From an uncultured Flavobacteriales bacterium (GTDB lineage: Bacteria > Bacteroidota > Bacteroidia > Palsa-965), in the NCBI GenBank assembly GCA_903873905.1, contig CAIQQJ010000019.1, positions 1 through 63,481 of the forward strand: a DNA stretch of 63,481 nt. The letters are read 5' to 3'. Below the pieces are notes generated by a model that saw nothing but the letters and a program-made list of their open reading frames with translations, searched no databases and was not told the DNA's origin. Numbering within the stretch: position 1 is the first letter of the stretch; each line of letters begins with the position of its first letter. Below, one piece after another: positions 29,641-36,746 of the stretch. The position numbers and the translations under genes were made by a program.

Positions 29641-30561
29641 TCAAGCGCGAGGGTGCGCCTTATGATAAATTGCTTTTAGTTTTTCAACTGTGTTGTGTGT
29701 ATAGATTTGCGTTGCTGAAAGATTGGCATGACCAAGTATTTCCTTAATGGCATTAAGATCAGCACCATTATTAAGCATGTGAGTAGCAAAAGTGTGGCGT
29801 AATACATGTGGGCTTTTTTTATCAATGGTTGTGACAAGGCCAAGGTAGTATTTGACACGTCCGTAAACAAATTTTTGGGCGAGTTTATTTCCTTCTTTTT
29901 TTTGCAATAAATAAATTATTCCGTCGGCAGCTGTGGGAACTTTTTCGTCCGATTTTACTTGAATGAATTGATCTATTATTTCTTTCAATTCAGTTGTAAG
30001 CGGAATGATCCTTTCTTTATTCCTTTTTCCCAACACTTTAACAGTTCCATTATTCACTTCATAATCAACCTGCTTAAGACCAGTTAATTCTGAAAGACGC
30101 ATTCCTGTTTCATACAACATTTCAATGATGAGCCTAACCATCATTGCATCATAAGGATCGGCTTCCCTTTCTTCGAAACTCTTTTTATCCAACAAATTAT
30201 TCATTTGTTTTTCCTCCACAAAAACAGGCAAACGCTTTCCTGACTTCGGGCCTTGAATTTTCAACATTGGATTAACGTTGATTTTTTCATTCCTGAGAAG
30301 AAATCGATAATAAGTTCGAAGTGTTGTGATTTTTCTATTCGTAGAACGTGGAGAAACTCCCTTGTCCATAAGGTTGGCGATCCAACTTCTGACAATTTGA
30401 AAATTTGCTTCTTCCACAGGCAAATTTTCATAGGAAATTGCGAGGTAATCGCGAAATTGAATCAGATCGGTTCTATAGGAAACAAGCGTGTGGGGGGAAT
30501 ATCGCTTTTCAAAGGCGAGATAGTCGAAAAAGGGATCTAATGAATCAGCACGTTCATTCAT
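29641..30561 (-). CDS. xerC: Tyrosine recombinase XerC-like
   Basis: A 306-residue site-specific recombinase for chromosome dimer resolution. The core SAM-like domain covers about residues 1-95. The catalytic set is complete: Arg155 in TGMRLSELTG, Lys179, His252 and Arg255 in HVLRHTF, His278 in LGHANLS and Tyr287. The ATG at 30561 (MNERADSL) is chosen over the upstream one because the longer frame begins inside a terminator hairpin. It lies in the rpsU-xerC-hpf order usual in Bacteroidota. Whether it acts as XerC or XerD at dif cannot be told here. Confidence 0.9.
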   Translation of the reverse strand: MNERADSLDPFFDYLAFEKRYSPHTLVSYRTDLIQFRDYLAISYENLPVEEANFQIVRSWIANLMDKGVSPRSTNRKITTLRTYYRFLLRNEKINVNPMLKIQGPKSGKRLPVFVEEKQMNNLLDKKSFEEREADPYDAMMVRLIIEMLYETGMRLSELTGLKQVDYEVNNGTVKVLGKRNKERIIPLTTELKEIIDQFIQVKSDEKVPTAADGIIYLLQKKEGNKLAQKFVYGRVKYYLGLVTTIDKKSPHVLRHTFATHMLNNGADLNAIKEILGHANLSATQIYTHNTVEKLKAIYHKAHPRA

Positions 30562-30570
30562 AAACACCAC

Positions 30571-30630
30571 AAAAAAAGTACACACAATTGTACGACTTTC
30601 TTCAACAGAAGTTCGAACAAATGTGTGTAC
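30571..30630 (-). terminator. Strong terminator/attenuator between rpsU and xerC
   Basis: GTACACACAATTGT (30578-30591) faces ACAAATGTGTGTAC (30617-30630), 13 of 14 bases pairing. Inside, ACTTTCT (30595-30601) pairs with AGAAGT (30607-30612) with one bulge. On the minus strand the stem is followed directly by seven Us (30571-30577). It ends 10 bp before the xerC ATG, so it should limit read-through from rpsU. Confidence 0.85.
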
Positions 30631-30669
30631 GTATGAGAATTAGCTTGAAAACTAGACTGAAAAAGAAAA

Positions 30670-30864
30670 CTATGCTTCTTCAGAAAGTATAAGAGCCTGC
30701 TTGTAGATGGCTTTCAATTTAGTTTCGCGCTTACGAATAGAAGGCTTCGTGAATTTCTGACGATCGCGCAATTCGCGGACAACGCCAGTTTTTTCAAATT
30801 TCTTCTTGAATTTTTTGAGAGCTTTTTCGATTGACTCTCCTTCTTTTACAGCAACTACGATCAT
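30670..30864 (-). CDS. rpsU: Ribosomal protein bS21
   Basis: A 64-residue basic 30S protein. It has MIVVAVKEGESIEKALKKF, followed by VRELRDRQKFTKPSIRKRE, as is standard for S21. It has its own textbook promoter upstream and a strong terminator downstream. Confidence 0.95.
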   Translation of the reverse strand: MIVVAVKEGESIEKALKKFKKKFEKTGVVRELRDRQKFTKPSIRKRETKLKAIYKQALILSEEA

Positions 30865-30898
30865 TTGATTGTTTTGTAGGTTGATTTTATTTGGGGTG

Positions 30899-30929
30899 CA
30901 AATGTAGACATCCTTGGATTAATTCCAAA
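30899..30929 (-). promoter_or_regulatory. Promoter of rpsU
   Basis: On the minus strand TTTG (30926-30929), 19 bp and TACATTTG (30899-30906) match the Bacteroidota consensus exactly. The -7 element ends 34 bp before the rpsU ATG. Confidence 0.8.
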
Positions 30930-31019
30930 ACAATAATACCTGATTTCAACAGATTCTTGTCCGAAAAGGTAAAATAACATGATTTCAGGTCTTTTTTTCC
31001 TGCAATTTGCCCACACGGT

Positions 31020-31027
31020 TACCTTTG
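31020..31027 (+). promoter_or_regulatory. -7 promoter element inside the open frame of the glycosyltransferase
   Basis: TACCTTTG is a perfect TAnnTTTG and is followed by CA, the commonest context. Transcription would start near 31032, after the ATG at 30979 but before the TTG at 31057. A -33 TTG at the right distance is lacking. Confidence 0.5.
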
Positions 31028-31056
31028 CAAGCGCAGATAAATCTGAAAATAAGAAA

Positions 31057-32217
31057 TTGGAAAAGAAAAAAATATTCATTCTTGGCCCAGCCTTTCCACT
31101 TCGCGGAGGACTTGCCACTTTTGACGAGTTGTTGTGTCGTTCCTTGAATTCGAGTGGACATGATGCAAGAATAATTTCCTTTTCGCTGCAATACCCGAAT
31201 TTTCTTTTTCCTGGAACAACCCAATTTGATACCAGCGGAAAATCTCCTGAAGGAATTACGATTGAAACAAAAATAAATTCTGTGCATCCCTTCAACTGGC
31301 TTTCAGTTGGGAATTACATCAAAAAAGAAAAACCGGATTTTATTCTGATTCGATATTGGTTGCCTTTCATGGGGCCATCGCTTGGAACCATTGCAAGACG
31401 CGCGAAGAAAAACGGAAAAACAAAAATCATTGCAATCGTCGATAATGCCATTCCACATGAAAAACGTTTTGGTGACAGAATGTTCTCTTCCTATTTCCTG
31501 AAAAGTTGTGATGGTTATTTGACCATGTCGCAAAAAGTGCTGAGTGATTTGGAACAATTCACCAATTCAGATATCAAACTTTTTACTGAACATCCGTTGT
31601 ATACTTCATTCGGGGATGCGGTGGATAAAACAAAGGCGCGTGAGTTTCTTCAACTTGATGTGAAAGGAAAATACATTTTGTTTTTTGGATTCATTCGTCG
31701 TTACAAAGGGCTTGATCTTTTATTAGAAGCACTTGCCGATGAACGTTTGGAAAATCTTGGCGTGAAATTGATTGTGGCGGGAGAATATTATGAAGACTCA
31801 AAGTATTACGATGAAATAATTGAACGCTTGCGATTGAAAAATAGAATTGAACTGCATACCAAATTCATTTCTGATGATGAGGTGAAATGGTATTTTTCCG
31901 CTTGCGATTTGGTGACACAAACCTATCATACAGCAACACAAAGTGGCGTAACAAAAATTGCTTTGCATTTCGACAAGCCTTCGCTTGTTACGAATGTTGG
32001 AGGACTTGGTGAGATAATCCTCCATGATAAATCGGGGTATGTGGTGGAGCCGAATGCGAAGGTGATTGCGGATTCGATTGTTGATTTTTATGAAAACAAG
32101 CGAGAAGAAAATTTTGTGCAAGAAACCGTTGTGCAAAAGAAAAAATATGGTTGGGATGTGATGGTGGAAAATATTGAAACTTTGTATAGACGAACTGTTG
32201 AAAGGTTGAAAGGTTGA
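31057..32217 (+). CDS. Glycosyltransferase family 4 (GT-B)
   Basis: A GT-B glycosyltransferase. The N-terminal strand KKIFILGPAFPLRGGLATF is that of GT4 enzymes, and the C-terminal domain has YILFFGFIRRYKGLDLLLEA and a donor-site region ATQSGVTKIALHFDKPSLVTNVGGLGEI. It likely adds a sugar to a surface polysaccharide or lipid. The open frame reaches back to ATG 30979, but those 26 residues look like chance coding and a -7 element sits inside them. I prefer the TTG at 31057 (386 residues). Downstream genes make an activated heptose. Its last codons run into an octamer repeat. Confidence 0.78.
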   Translation: MEKKKIFILGPAFPLRGGLATFDELLCRSLNSSGHDARIISFSLQYPNFLFPGTTQFDTSGKSPEGITIETKINSVHPFNWLSVGNYIKKEKPDFILIRYWLPFMGPSLGTIARRAKKNGKTKIIAIVDNAIPHEKRFGDRMFSSYFLKSCDGYLTMSQKVLSDLEQFTNSDIKLFTEHPLYTSFGDAVDKTKAREFLQLDVKGKYILFFGFIRRYKGLDLLLEALADERLENLGVKLIVAGEYYEDSKYYDEIIERLRLKNRIELHTKFISDDEVKWYFSACDLVTQTYHTATQSGVTKIALHFDKPSLVTNVGGLGEIILHDKSGYVVEPNAKVIADSIVDFYENKREENFVQETVVQKKKYGWDVMVENIETLYRRTVERLKG

Positions 32218-32283
32218 AAAGTTGAAAGGTTGAAAAGTTGAAAAGTTGGGAAAATGATGTGCTGATGTGCTAATGTGTTGATG
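32197..32283. repeat. Octamer word arrays after the glycosyltransferase
   Basis: Six tandem copies of GTTGAAAG/GTTGAAAA run from 32197 to about 32244 and cover the last codons and stop of the glycosyltransferase. A second array of GATGTGCT, GATGTGCT, AATGTGTT follows at 32256-32280. Both have an 8-bp period but unrelated words. There is no inverted partner nearby. Confidence 0.85.
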
Positions 32284-32314
32284 AAAAAAAAATGAAACTG
32301 AAATGATCTGAAAT

Positions 32315-32386
32315 AGCCCCGATTGTAGTGGAAAGCCTCCCAACTGTTTTGTTGGGAGACTTGAAACGGAAAGCGGGAACAGAGCC
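32315..32386 (+). repeat. Dispersed repeat, AGCCCCGATTG family
   Basis: The element runs from AGCCCCGATTGTAGTGGAAA to AAGCGGGAACAGAGCC. At its centre CTCCCAAC (32337-32344) pairs perfectly with GTTGGGAG (32351-32358). I recognise this pattern as a common intergenic element of Bacteroidota genomes of unknown role. A shorter relative lies at 63308-63349 on the other strand. Confidence 0.7.
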
Positions 32387-32428
32387 AGTGGGGAAAATAA
32401 ATGTTGTGCTACAAAAAAATATTTTCAC

Positions 32429-32452
32429 GCGGATTCAAAAGATTTCGCAGAT
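32429..32452 (+). repeat. Left copy of 24-bp direct repeat flanking the heptose cassette
   Basis: GCGGATTC-AAAA-GATTTCGCAGAT agrees with 34859-34882 at about 21 of 24 positions. The left copy ends 10 bp before hddA and the right copy begins 10 bp after hddC. Internally the unit is itself a stutter of the word GATT(T)CGCA. Confidence 0.65.
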
Positions 32453-32462
32453 TTGAATTGTT

Positions 32463-33488
32463 ATGATGATAAAAAGTAAAGCTCCTTTACGATTGGGTCT
32501 TGCGGGTGGCGGAACCGATGTTTCTCCTTATTCCGATTTATTCGGTGGCGCAATTCTAAATGCAACAATTTCCAGTTATGCGTATGCAACGATTGAACCG
32601 ACTGATAATGGTAAAATTGAATTCGTCTCGGGGCATGCGGAGAATGTGCGTGTATATGATGCGACGAATGAATTGCCGATTGATGATCGCGCGTTTGAAT
32701 TGCAGTGTGGTGTTTATAATCGAATCATTCGGCAGTTTGCGAAAAAACCACTTTCATTTCGCATGACCACTTGGATTGATGCGCCGCAAGGATCGGGCTT
32801 GGGAACTTCTTCCACTTTGGTGGTGGCCATTCTCGGCGCGTTTGTGGAATGGTTGAAATTGCCATTGGGGAAATACGACATTGCGCACATGGCTTTTGAA
32901 ATTGAGCGTATCGAAATGAAAATGGCGGGTGGAAAACAGGACCAATATGCTGCAACTTTTGGTGGTGTGAATTTTCTGGAGTTTTTGGCGAATGATAAAG
33001 TGATTGTAAATCCATTGGTGATTAAACCCGATGTGATGAATGAATTGGAGATGAACCTCCTACTCTATTTCACAGAAACAAAACGCGATTCGGCCCAAAT
33101 CATTTCTGCACAAGTGGAAAACGTGAAGAAGAACGATCTTTCAGCAATAGAAGCAACACATCAATTGAAACAACAGGCAATCTTAATGAAGGAATGTTTG
33201 TTACGTGGTGAAACCAATCGCTTTGGGGAAATCCTGAATATGGGTTGGGAACACAAGAAAAAAATGGCGGCGACCATTTCAAATACTTTGCTCGACAGCA
33301 TTTACGAAGGCGCGTTGGCTGCAGGTGCGAGTGGTGGAAAAATTTCAGGAGCTGGTGGCGGTGGATTCATGTTTTTCTATTGTCCTGGAACTACACGCTT
33401 GAAGGTTTCGAAAGCACTGGAGCAATTCGGTGGCCACTCAAAATCATTTACTTTTACCAATCAGGGATTAACCACATGGACCATATAA
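32463..33488 (+). CDS. hddA: GHMP kinase, D-glycero-D-manno-heptose-7-phosphate 1-kinase
   Basis: A 341-residue GHMP-family sugar kinase. The N-terminal strand KAPLRLGLAGGGTDVSPY, the ATP loop PQGSGLGTSS (108-117) and the C-terminal GGKISGAGGGGFMFFY are clear. The next two genes encode a sedoheptulose-7-phosphate isomerase and a sugar-nucleotidyltransferase, so it most likely phosphorylates heptose 7-phosphate at C1 on the GDP-D-alpha-D-heptose route. A fucokinase-like role is less likely. Two ATG codons sit together at 32463 and 32466. It overlaps gmhA by 13 bp. Confidence 0.85.
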   Translation: MMIKSKAPLRLGLAGGGTDVSPYSDLFGGAILNATISSYAYATIEPTDNGKIEFVSGHAENVRVYDATNELPIDDRAFELQCGVYNRIIRQFAKKPLSFRMTTWIDAPQGSGLGTSSTLVVAILGAFVEWLKLPLGKYDIAHMAFEIERIEMKMAGGKQDQYAATFGGVNFLEFLANDKVIVNPLVIKPDVMNELEMNLLLYFTETKRDSAQIISAQVENVKKNDLSAIEATHQLKQQAILMKECLLRGETNRFGEILNMGWEHKKKMAATISNTLLDSIYEGALAAGASGGKISGAGGGGFMFFYCPGTTRLKVSKALEQFGGHSKSFTFTNQGLTTWTI

Positions 33489-34063
33489 AATTCATACGCG
33501 AACGCATTGAGTCATCGGTGAAATTGAAATCTTCACTGTTAACGAATGATGCGATTTTAAATTCACTTAACCAACTCGTTGAGCAGGTTGTGATATGTTA
33601 CAACCACGGAGGAAAGGTTTTGTGGGCTGGAAATGGAGGAAGTGCCGCTGACGCACAACATTTGGCAGCGGAATTGTCAGGGAGATTTTATTATGACCGT
33701 GCGCCATTATTTTCGGAAGCCTTGCATGTCAACACTTCTTATCTCACGGCAGTTGGAAATGATTACGGATACGAATTGGTTTATTCCCGATTGACACAAG
33801 CCATGGGAAAGAAAGGTGATATTCTCATTGGACTTTCTACCTCTGGAAATTCGCCAAACGTCATCAACGCATTGGTAAAAGCAAAAGAAATGGGAATGAT
33901 CACGGCAGGTTTCACTGGAGAAAGTGGTGGAAAAATGAAACCGCATTGTGATTTTCTTGTAAATATTCCTTCAACCGATACACCGCGCATTCAGGAGTGT
34001 CACATGTTGCTGGGACATACTTTGTGTGAAATGGTGGAATTGCAAATGTTTCCGAAGAAATGA
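33476..34063 (+). CDS. gmhA: Sedoheptulose-7-phosphate isomerase
   Basis: A 195-residue SIS-domain enzyme that converts sedoheptulose 7-phosphate to heptose 7-phosphate. GNGGSAADAQH lies at 52-62, LSTSGNSPNV follows, and the C-terminal IQECHMLLGHTLCEMVE supplies GmhA active-site residues. The frame is open upstream, but the ATG at 33476 (MDHIKFIRERI) matches family starts and overlaps the hddA stop. It is separated from hddC by a terminator-like hairpin. A phosphatase (GmhB) is not in the window. Confidence 0.92.
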   Translation: MDHIKFIRERIESSVKLKSSLLTNDAILNSLNQLVEQVVICYNHGGKVLWAGNGGSAADAQHLAAELSGRFYYDRAPLFSEALHVNTSYLTAVGNDYGYELVYSRLTQAMGKKGDILIGLSTSGNSPNVINALVKAKEMGMITAGFTGESGGKMKPHCDFLVNIPSTDTPRIQECHMLLGHTLCEMVELQMFPKK

Positions 34064-34077
34064 TTACAGATTACCGG

Positions 34078-34137
34078 ATTACCAATTACCAATTGGGGGT
34101 AATCGGTAATTTGGTAATTGGTAATTGGTAATTTTTT
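34078..34137 (+). terminator. Heptamer-word hairpin with U-tract ending at the hddC start codon
   Basis: ATTACCAATTACCAA (34078-34092) pairs perfectly with TTGGTAATTGGTAAT within 34111-34132, 15 bp, and is followed by TTTTTT. The words are TTGGTAA on the 3' side (three copies) and ATTACCA on the 5' side. It looks like a full Rho-independent terminator for hddA-gmhA, yet the U-tract ends one base before the hddC ATG, leaving no room for a separate leader. Confidence 0.8.
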
Positions 34138-34848
34138 ATGATACGAGAAGCAGTCATATTAGCAGGAGGATTTGGAACACGATTGCGTTCGGTGGTTTCT
34201 GAATTGCCGAAATCATTGGCGCCGATTAATGGGAAACCTTTTTTGCATTATATTTTTCTTTACCTCAAGACTTACCGCATTGAAAAAGTGGTTTTGTCGG
34301 TGGGTTATATGTCGGAAAAAATTGAGGAGCAATTCGGGAAAAATTACCTGGGAATAAAAATCGAGTACGCATACGAGAAGGAACCATTGGGAACTGGTGG
34401 GGGAATTCGTTTGGCAATGGAAAAATGTTCCGATGCACACATTCTTGCAATGAACGGCGACACTTTTTTTGATGTGCCTCTTTTTGAATTTTTTGAAAAT
34501 CATTTGAGTGGTTCGGCCGATGCAACCTTGGCTTTGCGAAAAGTGATGGATGCTTCGCGTTATGGAACGATTCAATTGGATGGACAGCGAATTTCTGCAT
34601 TCAAGGAAAAAAATCCAGAGGTAACGGGCGAGGCTTTGATCAATGGCGGAGTTTATTTGCTTCGCAAGAAAACTTTTTTTGGAAATACGGAAGCGGGAAA
34701 AGCATTTTCCATTGAGCACGATTATTTTGCGAAACTGGCGGATAAACTCTGGTTGCAATCGTTTCCCTGCGAGAATTATTTTATTGACATTGGCATTCCG
34801 GAAGATTATGCGCGGGCGCAAAAAGAGTTTGAGAAATTTCCTTATTGA
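34138..34848 (+). CDS. hddC: Nucleotidyltransferase, D-manno-heptose-1-phosphate guanylyltransferase type
   Basis: A 236-residue sugar-1-phosphate nucleotidyltransferase. The N-terminal nucleotide loop LAGGFGTRLRS is at 8-18, PKSLAPINGKPFLHYI follows, and AMNGDTFFD carries the metal-binding Asp. In the company of hddA and gmhA it most likely makes GDP-D-glycero-alpha-D-manno-heptose for surface glycan. Nucleotide choice (GDP versus ADP) is inferred from the hddA neighbour only. Its start codon abuts a hairpin, so its expression may depend on escape from that structure. Confidence 0.82.
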   Translation: MIREAVILAGGFGTRLRSVVSELPKSLAPINGKPFLHYIFLYLKTYRIEKVVLSVGYMSEKIEEQFGKNYLGIKIEYAYEKEPLGTGGGIRLAMEKCSDAHILAMNGDTFFDVPLFEFFENHLSGSADATLALRKVMDASRYGTIQLDGQRISAFKEKNPEVTGEALINGGVYLLRKKTFFGNTEAGKAFSIEHDYFAKLADKLWLQSFPCENYFIDIGIPEDYARAQKEFEKFPY

Positions 34849-34858
34849 AATTTTGCTC

Positions 34859-34882
34859 GCAGATTCTAATGATTTCGCAGAT
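34859..34882 (+). repeat. Right copy of 24-bp direct repeat flanking the heptose cassette
   Basis: GCAGATTC-TAAT-GATTTCGCAGAT matches 32429-32452 at about 21 of 24 positions in the same orientation. The two copies are 2.4 kb apart and bracket hddA-gmhA-hddC. Confidence 0.65.
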
Positions 34883-34888
34883 AGAAAA

Positions 34889-34918
34889 AAAAAGGTTCCC
34901 ATTTCTGAGAACCTTTTT
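34889..34918. terminator. Bidirectional terminator between hddC and the subtilase gene
   Basis: AAAAAGGTTC (34889-34898) pairs with GAACCTTTTT (34909-34918), giving A and T runs on both sides. It lies between convergent genes. Directly after it (34921-34950) the heptamer words TTGGTAA TTGGTAA TTCCGTAA TCAGTAA run up to the subtilase stop codon. Confidence 0.85.
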
Positions 34919-34949
34919 CATTGGTAATTGGTAATTCCGTAATCAGTAA

Positions 34950-36596
34950 TTATTTCTTCTGCATCGATTGCGCCAATTGGAAGGCTGCATAAACGTCAAC
35001 CATTCCTCCTGTTTTACTTAGCGTTCCGAATTTCACTTTGTTCGCCTTCATTCCTTTTCCAATCATTTTCTTTTTTCCGCCTGGGCAATTTATTTTGGTA
35101 TTCGCCATTGACTTATCGGATGATTGCTCAATGATGGATTTCAATTGCGCAGCGGTCAATTCAGGAAAATAAACTTTTAGCAACGCACAACATCCTGCAC
35201 ATACAGGAGATGCCATACTTGTTCCACTTTCAGCAATATAACCACCATCCACCTTGCATGAATTAATATCCACACCAGGAGAAAAAACATCAACTTCAGT
35301 TTTTCCGAAATTACTGAATGGCGCTACAATCTTTGCACCCGTCTGCCATGAAAGTGCACCCACTTCAATCCAATTTGTTGCAATGCCACCACTTAAATAA
35401 TGATCGTTCGGATAATCCGTAATCAAATCATTATTCGCATTATCATTTCCTGCAGCGTGAACAAGAAGAACACCTTTGCTCTCTGCATATTTCACAGCCT
35501 CATCAACTGCTCCTTTATTAAAGGCATAACTTTTTCCAAAACTCATATTGATAATTTTCGCGCCATTGTCAACTGCGTAGCGAATTCCATTTGCAATATC
35601 CTTGTCACGTTCATCGCCATTTGGAACAGCACGCACTGCCATGATTTTTACAGGAGCGGCAACACCTAGAATTCCAATATTGTTGAATCGGTTTGCTGCA
35701 ATAATTCCAGCAACGTGTGTACCATGAGAAGCATCTGGACCTTTCACATCATTATTTCCATAATACTTTTCTGTTGCATCTTCATAATGATCACCAACAA
35801 TTGAACGGGAATCATATTCAAGATTCAGATTGTAATCCAACATTCCAGAAAGCTGTTTTAATCCATCTGCAATTTCAGCATGAATATCTTTCCATGATTC
35901 CTCAGAAACAATGAATTTTTTCAATTGGGAAACCAAATGTTTGTATTGTTTTGTTGCTGTTTCAGGAACAACATATGCTGCAAAATCAGCATACATTACA
36001 GTATCAATACTGCGTTGTTTTTTAATTGCATCTTTCACCATTCCCAAAGCTTGTTTGAATCCCATCAATCCACCTAACCCTTGCTTTGCTTCACCATATT
36101 TCACATCATACGCTGCTTTCAATTTCAGATACTGATCGAAATCTGCCTTTTCGCTGGGAGTAATTGCATTTGCATCTTTGCCTTTGAATCTTTTGTCGAG
36201 TGGACGAAGTAAACGTACTAATTCGAGATTGTCAAATTCTACGTTTTCTCCATTTTTTCCGCCAATAAAATTCCAACCATATACATCATCCACGTATCCG
36301 TTTTTATCATCGTCAATTCCATTGCCTGGAATTTCACGTGGATTGTGCCACATCACATCTTTTAAATCTTCATGGTTATAATCAACGCCTCCATCAAGAA
36401 CACAAACAATAACCGTATCCATTTTCATTCCTTTCGTCAATTCGGAATAGGTACGTTCCGTTCCAACGCCATGAACGTGCTCATTTGCATTAGATAGATT
36501 GAACCAATTTTCAGGTGCTTTTGCAGGTGCTGAATTTTTCTGTGCAGAAAGTGAAATACTTAGGACTGCTGCGAATACAAAAAATATTTTTTTCAT
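34950..36596 (-). CDS. Secreted subtilisin-like serine peptidase (S8)
   Basis: A 548-residue protease with signal peptide MKKIFFVFAAVLSISLSAQ. The catalytic triad is Asp68 (VLDGGVDYNHEDL), His291 (SHGTHVAG) and Ser460 (SGTSMASP), with the oxyanion Asn384 in HAAGNDN. The Asp-His spacing of about 220 residues is far longer than the 30-40 of simple subtilisins; the insert (about 110-280) is lysine-rich and helical. There is no T9SS C-terminal signal; the C-terminus is a short TGGMVDVYAAFQLAQS tail. Export past the inner membrane by Sec is expected; final location is open. Confidence 0.92.
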   Translation of the reverse strand: MKKIFFVFAAVLSISLSAQKNSAPAKAPENWFNLSNANEHVHGVGTERTYSELTKGMKMDTVIVCVLDGGVDYNHEDLKDVMWHNPREIPGNGIDDDKNGYVDDVYGWNFIGGKNGENVEFDNLELVRLLRPLDKRFKGKDANAITPSEKADFDQYLKLKAAYDVKYGEAKQGLGGLMGFKQALGMVKDAIKKQRSIDTVMYADFAAYVVPETATKQYKHLVSQLKKFIVSEESWKDIHAEIADGLKQLSGMLDYNLNLEYDSRSIVGDHYEDATEKYYGNNDVKGPDASHGTHVAGIIAANRFNNIGILGVAAPVKIMAVRAVPNGDERDKDIANGIRYAVDNGAKIINMSFGKSYAFNKGAVDEAVKYAESKGVLLVHAAGNDNANNDLITDYPNDHYLSGGIATNWIEVGALSWQTGAKIVAPFSNFGKTEVDVFSPGVDINSCKVDGGYIAESGTSMASPVCAGCCALLKVYFPELTAAQLKSIIEQSSDKSMANTKINCPGGKKKMIGKGMKANKVKFGTLSKTGGMVDVYAAFQLAQSMQKK

Positions 36597-36746
36597 TGGA
36601 TGATTTTATTGAGATACGAAATTAAGGCATAATTGCACCGTTATCAATCGGGAAAGATGAACGGAGCAATTTCGGTTTACATGGAAATATTCTTGTTTAA
36701 AAAATGTCGGATTTTAAAACCCTACATCGCCTCCTATCGACGGCGT

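Noticed and set aside
33245-33475. 77-residue N-terminal extension of gmhA
   Set aside because: It overlaps the hddA coding frame, has no family resemblance (tryptophan-rich, low quality), and a proper GmhA start exists at 33476.
32429-34882. Composite transposon around the heptose genes
   Set aside because: The flanking repeats are only 24 bp with no transposase or target duplication visible.
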